A stretch of 64,000 nucleotides of DNA from Elusimicrobiota bacterium (lineage in GTDB: Bacteria; Elusimicrobiota; Elusimicrobia; UBA1565; UBA9628): NCBI GenBank assembly GCA_026388095.1, contig JAPLKL010000007.1, positions 1 through 64,000 on the forward strand, given 5' to 3'. This document shows positions 57,004 through 64,000 of this stretch, piece after piece. Below the pieces are notes generated by a model. The model was not told the DNA's origin. It did not search any database and was given only the letters and a program-made list of their open reading frames with translations. Each line of letters starts with the position of its first letter. The first letter of the stretch is position 1. Both the position numbers and the translations under genes were made by a program.

Positions 57004-57606
57004 ATGCGCATCGACGTGGTGACGCTGTTCCCGGAGATGTTCGAGCCCGTTCTGGGCGCGAGCATCGTGGGCCGCGCCCGCGCGCGCGGGCTGCTCGAGC
57101 TGGGGACCGTCAACCCGCGCGACTTCGCCCCGGACCGGCACCGGACCGTCGACGACCGGCCCTTCGGCGGCGGCGCGGGCATGGTGCTCAAGGCCGAGCC
57201 CCTCTACCGCGCCATCGAGAGCGTGCGCCGGCCAGGCAGCCGCGTGGTCTACCTCTCGCCGCAGGGCCGAAGATTCGACGCGGCCGCCGCGCGGCGGCTG
57301 GCCCGGGAGAAGCACCTGGTCCTGGTCTGCGGCCATTACGAGGGCGTCGACGAGCGGGTCCTGCGCTGCTGCGACGAGGAGCTGTCGGTCGGGGACTTCG
57401 TGCTCACGGGCGGGGAACTCCCGGCTATGATGGTGGCCGACGCCGTGGCGCGGCTCATCTGCGGCGTGCTCAAGAAGGAGGACGCGACGCTCAAAGAGTC
57501 CTTCGAGGCTGGGCTGTTGGAGCATCCGCACTACACCCGGCCGCGGGTCTGGAAGGGCCGCAAGGTGCCTGAGGCCCTGCTGTCCGGAGACCACCGGATT
57601 TGTTGA
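57004..57606 (+). CDS. trmD: tRNA (guanine37-N1)-methyltransferase lacking the C-terminal domain
   Basis: A 200-residue protein, against about 240-250 in most bacteria. The trefoil-knot SAM domain is intact: IDVVTLFPEMFEP, RTVDDRPFGGGAGMVL, HYEGVDERVLRCC and GDFVLTGGELPAMM, as is the linker HPHYTRPRVWKGRKVPEALL. The sequence stops at LLSGDHRIC, exactly where the C-terminal helical tRNA-binding domain should begin. The bases up to rplS at 57639 do not encode the missing part in any frame. The enzyme methylates N1 of G37 to prevent frameshifting. Activity of this short form is uncertain. Confidence 0.93.
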   Translation: MRIDVVTLFPEMFEPVLGASIVGRARARGLLELGTVNPRDFAPDRHRTVDDRPFGGGAGMVLKAEPLYRAIESVRRPGSRVVYLSPQGRRFDAAAARRLAREKHLVLVCGHYEGVDERVLRCCDEELSVGDFVLTGGELPAMMVADAVARLICGVLKKEDATLKESFEAGLLEHPHYTRPRVWKGRKVPEALLSGDHRIC

Positions 57607-57638
57607 AGACTAGCACATAAGCACATAGGAGACGAGTT

Positions 57639-58157
57639 ATGATGGTGGCAGCAGAACAGGCGAAGAAGCAGTTCCCGGATTTCCGTCCGGGCGACACGAT
57701 CAAGGTTCACATCAAGGTCGTGGAAGGCGACAGCGAGCGCGTCCAGGTCTTCGAGGGCACGTGCTTGGGGCGGCGGGGCCGCGGCGACGGAGCCAGCTTC
57801 ACCGTGCGCAAGGTGTCCTTCGGCGTGGGCGTGGAGCGGACCTTCCCCCTGTTCTCCCCGCACATCGAGAAGATCGAGGTGACCATGTCCGGCAGGGTCC
57901 GGCGGGCCAAGCTCTACTATCTGCGGGGCTTGAGCGGCCGCGCGGCGCGCGTCGACGAGATCAGCCGCGAGACTCCCGAGGCAGGCCCGAAGGCGGCCCC
58001 GGCGTCCGAGGCCCCCGCCGCAGGCGCGGCGCAGGCCGAAAAGGCCAAGCCCGCGGCGGCTCCGGCGCCGGCCCACAGCGAGACCGGCAAGTCCCATTCC
58101 ACGGACGCCAAGCCGGGCAAGGCGGCCGCGGTCAAGGCCGGTTCCACGGCCAAGTAG
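57639..58157 (+). CDS. rplS: 50S ribosomal protein L19 with long Ala/Lys-rich tail
   Basis: A 172-residue protein. Residues 10-115 are L19: [35 protein letters not shown], then [20 protein letters not shown] and [20 protein letters not shown]. Usual L19 is about 115 residues; the last 55 are a low-complexity Ala/Pro/Lys tail. AGGAGA precedes the ATG. The tail may extend from the ribosome at the 30S interface, where L19 sits (inference). Confidence 0.96.
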   Translation: MMVAAEQAKKQFPDFRPGDTIKVHIKVVEGDSERVQVFEGTCLGRRGRGDGASFTVRKVSFGVGVERTFPLFSPHIEKIEVTMSGRVRRAKLYYLRGLSGRAARVDEISRETPEAGPKAAPASEAPAAGAAQAEKAKPAAAPAPAHSETGKSHSTDAKPGKAAAVKAGSTAK

Positions 58158-58164
58158 TCCGACC

Positions 58165-58806
58165 GTGGCCGCTTGCGCGGGCCATCGGTTCGATGCCACC
58201 CTGCGCGCCTCTCGGCGCGCGGGGTGGCTTATTGGCGTCGATGAAGCCGGCCGGGGCCCCTGGGCCGGACCGGTCGTGGTCGCGGCGGTGCGCTTGGGCG
58301 CCAAGGTCCCCAGGGAGCTTCTGGCCGCGCGGGACTCCAAGCTGCTCTCCCCCTCCCGGCGCGAGACTCTCTCCCGCGCCATCCGAGCCCGCGCCGAGGC
58401 CGTTTCGGTGGCCTGGTCCCAGCCCCGCGAGATCGAGCGCAGCAACATCCTCGCCGCGACGCTCGGAGCGATGCGTCGGGCCGCGCTGAGAGCCGCCGCG
58501 AAGGTCCCGGCCGGCCGCTGCCTCGTGGTGGTGGACGGCAACCGCCCCATCCCGCACCTGCCCCTGGAGCAGGTCGCCGTCGTGGATGGCGACCGGCTGT
58601 CTCTGGCCGTCTCCTGCGCGAGCATCGTCGCCAAGGTGGTGCGCGACCGTTGGATGCGCAGGCTCGACCGCCGCTATCCCGGCTACGGCTTGGCGCGGCA
58701 CAAGGGCTACGGCACGGCCGAGCATCGCGAGGCCTTGGCTCGGCTGGGGCCGGCGCGGGTCCACCGGTACACGTTCGCCCCCGTCCGCGAATCGCTCCCC
58801 GCATGA
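58165..58806 (+). CDS. rnhB: Ribonuclease HII
   Basis: A 213-residue protein. Motif I is LIGVDEAGRGPWAGPVVVAA (catalytic Asp and Glu), and the other metal ligands are in CLVVVDGNRPI and VSCASIVAKVVRDRWMRRLD. It ends with YGLARHKGYGTAEHREAL. It removes RNA from RNA-DNA hybrids and misplaced ribonucleotides. Start is GTG 58165, eight bases after the rplS stop; the N-terminus is slightly extended. Confidence 0.95.
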   Translation: MAACAGHRFDATLRASRRAGWLIGVDEAGRGPWAGPVVVAAVRLGAKVPRELLAARDSKLLSPSRRETLSRAIRARAEAVSVAWSQPREIERSNILAATLGAMRRAALRAAAKVPAGRCLVVVDGNRPIPHLPLEQVAVVDGDRLSLAVSCASIVAKVVRDRWMRRLDRRYPGYGLARHKGYGTAEHREALARLGPARVHRYTFAPVRESLPA

Positions 58807-59153
58807 GCCGGGAGGCGGGCGCGCGGGCGGAACGCTTGGCCGAAGAGTTCCTCCGGGGACGCGGCATGCGCATCTTGGCGCGCAACTTTCGCACCCGTTT
58901 CGGGGAGATCGACCTGGTGGCCCAGGACGGTGAGACCGTGGTCTTCGTCGAGGTGCGCTCCCGGTCCAGCGACGCCTTCGGCTCGCCGCAGGAGACCGTG
59001 ACCGCGGCCAAGCGCCGGCGCATCATCCGCACCGCGCAGGCCTACGCGCAGAGCCGCCGCCTCGACGCCCCCCTGCGCTTCGACGTGGTCGCGCTGTCTC
59101 CGCAAGGGACCCTCCACATCCCCGCCGCCTTCGACGCCACGGGGTACGCGTGA
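58803..59153 (+). CDS. yraN: UPF0102 (YraN) family endonuclease-like protein
   Basis: A 116-residue protein of the expected size. The conserved nuclease-like core is present: GEIDLVAQDGETVVFVEVRS, then QETVTAAKRRRIIRTAQAYA and FDVVALSP. The E-x-D and E-V-K/R pattern matches the resolvase-like fold. Its role is unknown in most bacteria; it usually follows rnhB as here. Start overlaps the rnhB stop (ATGA). Confidence 0.93.
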   Translation: MSREAGARAERLAEEFLRGRGMRILARNFRTRFGEIDLVAQDGETVVFVEVRSRSSDAFGSPQETVTAAKRRRIIRTAQAYAQSRRLDAPLRFDVVALSPQGTLHIPAAFDATGYA

Positions 59154-59542
59154 CCATCCACGTCTACTACGAGCACAAGTGCGCGGGCTGCCAGGCCTTC
59201 TACATCCCGTACGCTCCGGGGGTGGCCTGCCCCAAGTGCGGCCGCCAGGAGGCGGAGGTCTTCGACTTCATCCCCCAGGCCGCGGCGTCCTTGCGCTTCA
59301 ACCTGCAGAGCACCGGCAGCTACCTGCCCCCGGCCTGGTACGTGGGCTCGCTGGGAGACCATTGCCTGCGTCTGCTCTTCGCCGTCTTCGAGGCCTACCG
59401 CACCCGCCCGGTCCAAGGCGAGAGCTTCGCCGACTGCCTGGAGCGCAAGCTCGCGGCGCTGGAGTGGGGAGAGCAGTCCTACCTCCTCGGCCATGTGCGC
59501 GACATCGCCCTGAGGGTCCGCGCCGTCCTGGAGACGCCGTGA
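59150..59542 (+). CDS. Small zinc-ribbon protein of unknown function
   Basis: A 130-residue protein. The N-terminus holds a zinc ribbon with two CxxC knuckles (HKCAGCQAF and VACPKCGRQ). The rest is mostly helical: SLGDHCLRLLFAVFEAYRTR, then a C-terminal helix. No family is recognised. It begins with GTG overlapping the yraN stop and its own stop overlaps the next gene's GTG, so it is produced with the glycogen synthase-like enzyme and may bind or regulate it (inference). Confidence 0.8.
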   Translation: MTIHVYYEHKCAGCQAFYIPYAPGVACPKCGRQEAEVFDFIPQAAASLRFNLQSTGSYLPPAWYVGSLGDHCLRLLFAVFEAYRTRPVQGESFADCLERKLAALEWGEQSYLLGHVRDIALRVRAVLETP

Positions 59543-61353
59543 ACTCCCTGCGCGTGGCTCTATGCGCCTGGGAGATCGGCCGGCTGAGGTCGGGCTTCGG
59601 CACCAAGGTCGGCGGCCTGGGCGGCGTGATGGAAGAGCTTCCGGCGGAGCTGGTCAAGGCCGCGGCCCGGCAGGGCCTGCGCCTCGAGATCGAGCTCCTC
59701 TCTCCTTGCTTCGCGCATTACGACCGGTCCCGGCTCAAGAAGCTCGCGCTGCGCCCGGCCGCGCGCATCGAGGGGACGTCCTTCGAGTTCGAGGTCTACG
59801 AGCACGTGTTCATGGAGCCGGGGGCCGTCCGGAGCCTCTATTTCTGGGACCCGGGCCAGCTGGGCTGGACCGGAGCCCGGGCCGTCTATCCCAACGATCC
59901 CTGGATGATGATGAAGCTCTGCGCCGCGGTCTCCCAGGCCATGGCCGGCTACATCCGGCAGGGGGATTTCCAGACCGTGCATCTGCACGACTCCCACGTG
60001 GGCCTGGTGCCCCTCTACCTGGGCGACGAGTACCTTAAGGACGTTCCGGTCCATCTTACCTTGCACAACGCCTCCCACCAGGGCGTCTGCCATATCCTGG
60101 GCGGCGGCTACGAGACGCTCGACCGCCTCGACCTGCCCGGGGCGAAGCTCTTCCACGAGTACTTCGACTACTTCGACGGCCTCAACGCCGCCAAGGCCTG
60201 CATGCTCAAGGTCCACAAGACCGGCGGCCGCGTCACCACCGTCAGCGGGGACCTCGACGGCACGTGGGGCTACGCCGCCGAACTGCGCGAGAGCTACGAC
60301 TCGCTGCGGCGCCGCGCCTGGCGGCAGAAAGGGGCTCCCCCCGTCGACATCTTCCATCCCAACCGGGGCCTGGACCTCTTCGAGAAGATCCCGGTGGCGG
60401 GGATCACCAACGGCCTGGCCGCCAAGAACTGGCCGCAGCATATGCCCGAGTTGCGCTGCGCGCATCTGCGGGCCTTGCAGGAGAGGTCCCCGGCCCCGAT
60501 CTTCTCCGACCCGGGGGTCCGGGCGGAGCTGCTCTCCCGGGACCACGATTTCGACGCGGACCGCCTGGAGCGCAAGCAGGAGCTTCGCCGCCTGCTCTAC
60601 CGGGAGGCCTTCGGCCACGACATCTGGGGCTACCCCGCGCTCTTCTGCGCCGTGGGCCGGATGTCGGAGCAGAAGAACTTCCGCGCCATCGCGGCCGTCG
60701 TGGAGCGCACGCTCGACTTCGACCCGCAGTCACGCTTCGTGGTCCTGGCCTCGGCGGACGACGGCGAGAAGGGCGTGGAGAGCTGGTTCTTCTCCTTGGC
60801 CCGGCGCCATAAGGGGCGGGTCTACTTCAACAACACCTTCAATCAGCCCCTCTCCAAGCTCATCCTGGCCGGCTCGGACTTCGTGCTGATCCCCTCCCGC
60901 TTCGAGCCCTGCGGCTTGGTGGACTACGAGGCCGCGCTCCTGGGGACCTTGCCCGTCGTGCGCGCCGTCGGGGGGCTCACCAAGGTCCGGCATTGCGGCT
61001 ATCTCTACGACTGGCTCGACGTCGGCGATTTTGACGGGGAGTGCAACGCCTTCTTCGGCTCCATCCAAGACGCCTTGCGCGTCTTCCGCCAGGACTATCC
61101 CGGGCATGTGCGGCGCATGCGCGCGGCCATGGCCACCGACGCCTCCTGGGACAGCTCCGCGGCCCGGTATGTCGAGCTGTACCGCTACGGCCTCTTGGCC
61201 AGGCGCTGGCGCCGCGGCCAGAGCATCGCCGGTTTCATGAAGGAGTTGGGCGAGGACCGGGGCTTGTTCCGCCGTTTCCTGGCCCCGGGCCGCGGCGAGT
61301 TCGCCGACCCGCGGGATTTGGCGCTCCGGCAGGCCTTGGACGGTGGCTCATGA
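59539..61353 (+). CDS. Glycogen/starch synthase-like GT5 glycosyltransferase
   Basis: A 604-residue protein. The N-terminal GT5 part has the ADP-glucose loop as GTKVGGLGGVMEELPAEL (KxGGL), and the middle reads HLHDSHVGLVPLYLG. The C-terminal GT-B lobe has AVGRMSEQKNFRAIAAVVER and the E-x7-E region FVLIPSRFEPCGLVDYEAAL, then VRAVGGLTKV. It should extend alpha-1,4-glucan or a related polymer. It is longer than bacterial GlgA (about 480) because of an insert and a C-terminal tail. GTG start overlaps the zinc-ribbon gene. Confidence 0.85.
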   Translation: MNSLRVALCAWEIGRLRSGFGTKVGGLGGVMEELPAELVKAAARQGLRLEIELLSPCFAHYDRSRLKKLALRPAARIEGTSFEFEVYEHVFMEPGAVRSLYFWDPGQLGWTGARAVYPNDPWMMMKLCAAVSQAMAGYIRQGDFQTVHLHDSHVGLVPLYLGDEYLKDVPVHLTLHNASHQGVCHILGGGYETLDRLDLPGAKLFHEYFDYFDGLNAAKACMLKVHKTGGRVTTVSGDLDGTWGYAAELRESYDSLRRRAWRQKGAPPVDIFHPNRGLDLFEKIPVAGITNGLAAKNWPQHMPELRCAHLRALQERSPAPIFSDPGVRAELLSRDHDFDADRLERKQELRRLLYREAFGHDIWGYPALFCAVGRMSEQKNFRAIAAVVERTLDFDPQSRFVVLASADDGEKGVESWFFSLARRHKGRVYFNNTFNQPLSKLILAGSDFVLIPSRFEPCGLVDYEAALLGTLPVVRAVGGLTKVRHCGYLYDWLDVGDFDGECNAFFGSIQDALRVFRQDYPGHVRRMRAAMATDASWDSSAARYVELYRYGLLARRWRRGQSIAGFMKELGEDRGLFRRFLAPGRGEFADPRDLALRQALDGGS

Positions 61354-62150
61354 TCCGCAGAAGCAGATGTCTGTTCGCCGTGGCTTCAGCGCTCTTCGCG
61401 TTCGCCCTGGGCCCGGCGCCGAGCCGCGCCCAGAACTACGCGCGCACGGACGACCTGCGCACCCGGCCTCCCGAGCTCTGGTTCCCGTGGCAAGAATACG
61501 GCCTGGACCTGCGCGCGGGCGGAGGCTACCTCCAGGGCAACGTCCGGAGCAACAGCTTCTCGGGCGGCGCCGAGTTCACCGCGAAGCTGGCGCGGGACCA
61601 CCAGGTCTTCCTCGAAGCGGCGGAGGATTACGCTAGGTTCGGCGACAACATCGTCCTGGACAAGACCAAGGGCTCCGTGCTCTACGCCTACTCCGTGCAG
61701 CCGCGGTGGAACCTCTTCGCCCTGAGCACGCAGGCCAGGAACAGGTTCCTGCAGGTCCGCTACCGGACCATGAACGGCGGGGGCGTCTGCTACCACAGCT
61801 TCCTGCCCGGCTTCGACCACATCCTGGCGAGCTACGCCGTGACGCCGGACTATGAGGCCTTCAACTCCGGCTTGATCCGCCAGACGGTCCGTTCCCAGGC
61901 GCGCCTCAATTTCGCCTTCCCGGTCTCTCCGTTCGCCAAGGTGGGTGCCGACTTCATCTACATGCCCTCTTTCTCCGAGTTCGCGAACTACGTGATCTAT
62001 TCCGAGACGTACCTCCAGCTCAAGGTGACCAAGGACCGACTCTCCTTCAAGATCGCCTTCATCGACGAATATGATTCCCGGCCGTTCGCGGGCATACAGA
62101 AGAACGACCGGACTCTGAACTACAGCCTGCTGATGCATTTTGGGAGATAG
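61350..62150 (+). CDS. Predicted outer-membrane beta-barrel (DUF481-like) protein
   Basis: A 266-residue protein with a signal peptide (LFAVASALFAFALGPAPSRA). The mature part is a beta-rich series of amphipathic strands: YGLDLRAGGGYLQGNVRSNS, KLARDHQVFLEAAEDYA, and ends TLNYSLLMHFGR, finishing in a typical barrel-type aromatic/Arg strand. This fits DUF481, a salt-stress outer-membrane group, but the match is loose. ATG overlaps the upstream stop. Confidence 0.65.
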   Translation: MIRRSRCLFAVASALFAFALGPAPSRAQNYARTDDLRTRPPELWFPWQEYGLDLRAGGGYLQGNVRSNSFSGGAEFTAKLARDHQVFLEAAEDYARFGDNIVLDKTKGSVLYAYSVQPRWNLFALSTQARNRFLQVRYRTMNGGGVCYHSFLPGFDHILASYAVTPDYEAFNSGLIRQTVRSQARLNFAFPVSPFAKVGADFIYMPSFSEFANYVIYSETYLQLKVTKDRLSFKIAFIDEYDSRPFAGIQKNDRTLNYSLLMHFGR

Positions 62151-62152
62151 CA

Positions 62153-64000
62153 TGGATATCGGGATCGGCGTGAGCATGGACTCGGACTCGGCGCAGGCTG
62201 CGGCTGAGGCCGTGGCGCAGGCCAAGAAGACGGTGCCCAAGCCGGACCTGGCAGTCGCCTTCGGCTCCATCCATCTGGACCATCAGAAGCTGCACGGGGC
62301 GCTCTGCCAGGAGCTGGACGGCTCCATGCTCATGGGCGGGTCCTGCTACGCGCAGATGACCAACGCCGGGGTCTCAAAGGAAGGCTTGGCCGTCCTGCTG
62401 CTCTCGCTAGACGGGGCCCGCGTGCGGTTCTCGATGCAGGATATGGGCGCCGACCTGCGCGAGACGGGCCGAGCCTTGGCGCGCGGCCTGCCTGCGGCCC
62501 CCCCTTCGCCTTCCCCCTCGCGGCCGCTGGCCCTGGCTTTCGCGGGCATCACCACCGGCCGCGAGCACGAGATGCTCCTCGGCGTCAACGACGTCATCGG
62601 CCCGGCCCCTATCTTCGGAGGGCTCTGCTGCGGCGACTACGACCTGGGCATGAGCCATCCCGACTTCTGGACGAACTACCAGTACGCCGGAGCCCGGCTG
62701 ACGAAGAAGACCGCCCGCTTGGCGCTTTTGGACCTGCCCCAGGAAGGGTTCCGCACGGCCTTCGGCTTCGCGCACGGCTGGCAGCCCGTGGGCCCCGCCG
62801 TGGAGCTGAGCAGCTGCGAAGACGGGAAGGTCTACGAGGTCGGCGGGGTCCCGGTCTTCGACTATTATCGCCAGTTCCTCGGGCGGGACCAATCGGACGC
62901 CTTCTTCGAGCTCATGGTCCAGCGCTACGGCTTCTCGGTGCTGGTGGAAGGCGACCGGCGCTCCCGGATCAAGCTGCCCGTGGCCTGCGATTTCAAGGAG
63001 GGCTGCATCTCTTATTTCCCGGTCGAGGACCTGCAGGGGCGCAAGGCCCAGCTTACGCTGGCCAGCCGCAATGGCCTGCTGGGCGGCGCCCGGGAATCGG
63101 CCGAGGGCTGCCTGCGGGCGCTGGGCGGGCAGCGCCCGGACCTGGTCTTCGTGGTCAGCTGCTGTTCCCGCAGCGCCATCCTGCACAGCCGCACCCAGAG
63201 GGAGCTCGAGGTCATCCAGTCCGTGTTCGGCCGGGACGTCCCGGTCTTCGGCTACTACTCGGGCGGCGAGTTCGGCCCCTGCCTCAACCGCTACGAGGAT
63301 ATCGTCGACCCCGCGCAGCCTCTGAGCGGTTCTCAGTATCACACGACCACGGTGTGCATCATGGCCTTGAAGGGCCCCCAGCCGGCGCGGGCCAGCATCC
63401 CGTCTCCGGCGGCGCTGAGCCGCGGCTCCGGCGATGAAGCCGCCGGCCTGCGCAGGCTCCTGGCGCAGAGCGAGGAGATCCACGACGACTCGGAGAAGTT
63501 CCTGGCCAACCTCAGCCGCAAGTCCTATCTGGACGGGGAGAGCCTGCGCCAGCAGAACGAGGTCATCCACCGCTACACCCCGCACCAGGTCTGGGCCAAG
63601 GTGGGCGCGAGCGTGGCGGCCGGGCAATACGAGCTGCCGGACTCGGAGTTCAACGGCTGCTTCCTGTTCATGGATGTCAAGGGCTTCACCTCCTACAGCG
63701 AGGAGCACGGCCCCTCCGAGGTGGTCGCGGCCTTGAACGGGATATTCAAACCCGCGACCGAGACCATCTATTCCTGCGGCGGGGACGTGGACAAGTTCAT
63801 CGGGGACTGCATCTTCGCGGTATTCCCCACGCCGCAGGAGGCCCTGACCGCGGGGCGCAGGCTGCTGGAGCTCTTCAGCGGCCTCAAGGCCAAGGGCAGC
63901 CCCTTCACGGTGCGCATCGGCATCAACAGCGGCCGGGCCGTGCGCGCCAACGTGGGCTCGCCGGACCGGCGGGAGTACACCTTCATCGGCGACGCGGTCA
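62153..64000 (+). CDS. FIST-domain / class III adenylate cyclase fusion (runs off right edge)
   Basis: From ATG 62153 the frame stays open to the window edge (616 codons). Residues 5-215 are a FIST-N sensor domain (KPDLAVAFGSIHLDHQKLH, IFGGLCCGDYDLG). Residues 220-410 are FIST-C (VPVFDYYRQFLGRD, then DLVFVVSCCSRSAILHSR). A helical linker leads to a class III cyclase domain at about residue 500: FLFMDVKGFTSYSE (metal Asp), GGDVDKFIGDCIFAVF (second Asp, with Lys marking adenine choice) and REYTFIGDAV at the edge. FIST domains sense small ligands such as amino acids. It should make cAMP in response to a ligand. Confidence 0.9.

Noticed and set aside
57607-57638. A separate small gene for the missing TrmD C-terminal domain
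   Set aside because: Only about 32 bases lie between trmD and rplS, and no frame there matches the domain.

Overview
The window is a GC-rich (clearly above 60% by eye), densely packed bacterial chromosome segment. Genes run in both directions and commonly overlap by 4 bases (ATGA or GTGA). Several things point to a diderm (outer-membrane) bacterium: a Kdo 8-phosphate phosphatase, a lipoprotein, three PorV-like beta-barrel proteins and two giant secreted surface proteins. The mix of giant kelch/LamG/fibronectin-type proteins with FlgD-like C-terminal domains, PorV-like partners and a transporter with a long Ala/Pro-rich leader suggests Elusimicrobiota or a related lineage. That placement is inference; no rRNA is present to test it.

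Layout. 1-3.4 kb (minus): DUF58 and MoxR ATPase pair, HEAT-repeat, ACT-domain and secreted proteins. 3.6-8.2 kb: an MFS transporter divergent from an RDD membrane protein, then an ArnT-like glycosyltransferase. 8.3-17.6 kb (minus): coiled-coil protein, PorV-like protein and a 2198-residue kelch protein. 17.7-26.1 kb (minus): a CBM48-like membrane protein, then kdsC, a transaldolase/glucose-6-phosphate isomerase fusion, rpiB, a sugar kinase-like protein, a lipoprotein, a SpoIID-domain protein and tRNA-Gly(CCC). 26.1-31.3 kb: sugar-nucleotide epimerase-like protein, a gene-poor stretch with stable hairpins and a broken gene, a sulfatase-superfamily enzyme and a helical-repeat protein. 30.4-36.3 kb (minus): a second PorV-like protein with a giant LamG/FN3 protein. 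36.3-39.7 kb (minus): CCA-adding enzyme, acyl-CoA ligase, AsnC-like sensor. 39.8-45.0 kb (plus): glycosidase-like protein, DUF192, histidine kinase, GH13 amylase. 45.0-46.7 kb: two toxin-antitoxin pairs and a hairpin-rich insertion element ending on the stop codon of a response regulator. 47.4-49.0 kb: acyl-CoA carboxylase. 49.2-51.1 kb: Pro-rich membrane protein and third PorV-like protein. 51.1-52.7 kb (minus): inositol monophosphatase family protein and HemD.

52.7-64.0 kb is one long plus-strand run of growth genes: PTS IIA(Ntr), def, fmt, PASTA protein, rpe, rpsP, KH protein, trmD (lacking its C-terminal domain), rplS, rnhB, yraN, a zinc-ribbon protein, a glycogen synthase-like enzyme, an outer-membrane protein, and a FIST-adenylate cyclase fusion that runs off the edge.

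The most unusual features are: the repeated coupling of a giant FlgD-CTD surface protein with a PorV-like barrel; a kelch protein with exactly 7+7 blades; seven genes whose sigma70 -10 boxes sit 6-8 bases from the start codon (probable leaderless mRNAs); a 247-bp inverted-repeat element carrying six hairpins, with its palindrome shared at a second locus; and the truncated TrmD. Carbon metabolism (tal-pgi, rpiB, rpe, glycogen synthase, amylase, CBM48) is unusually concentrated here.
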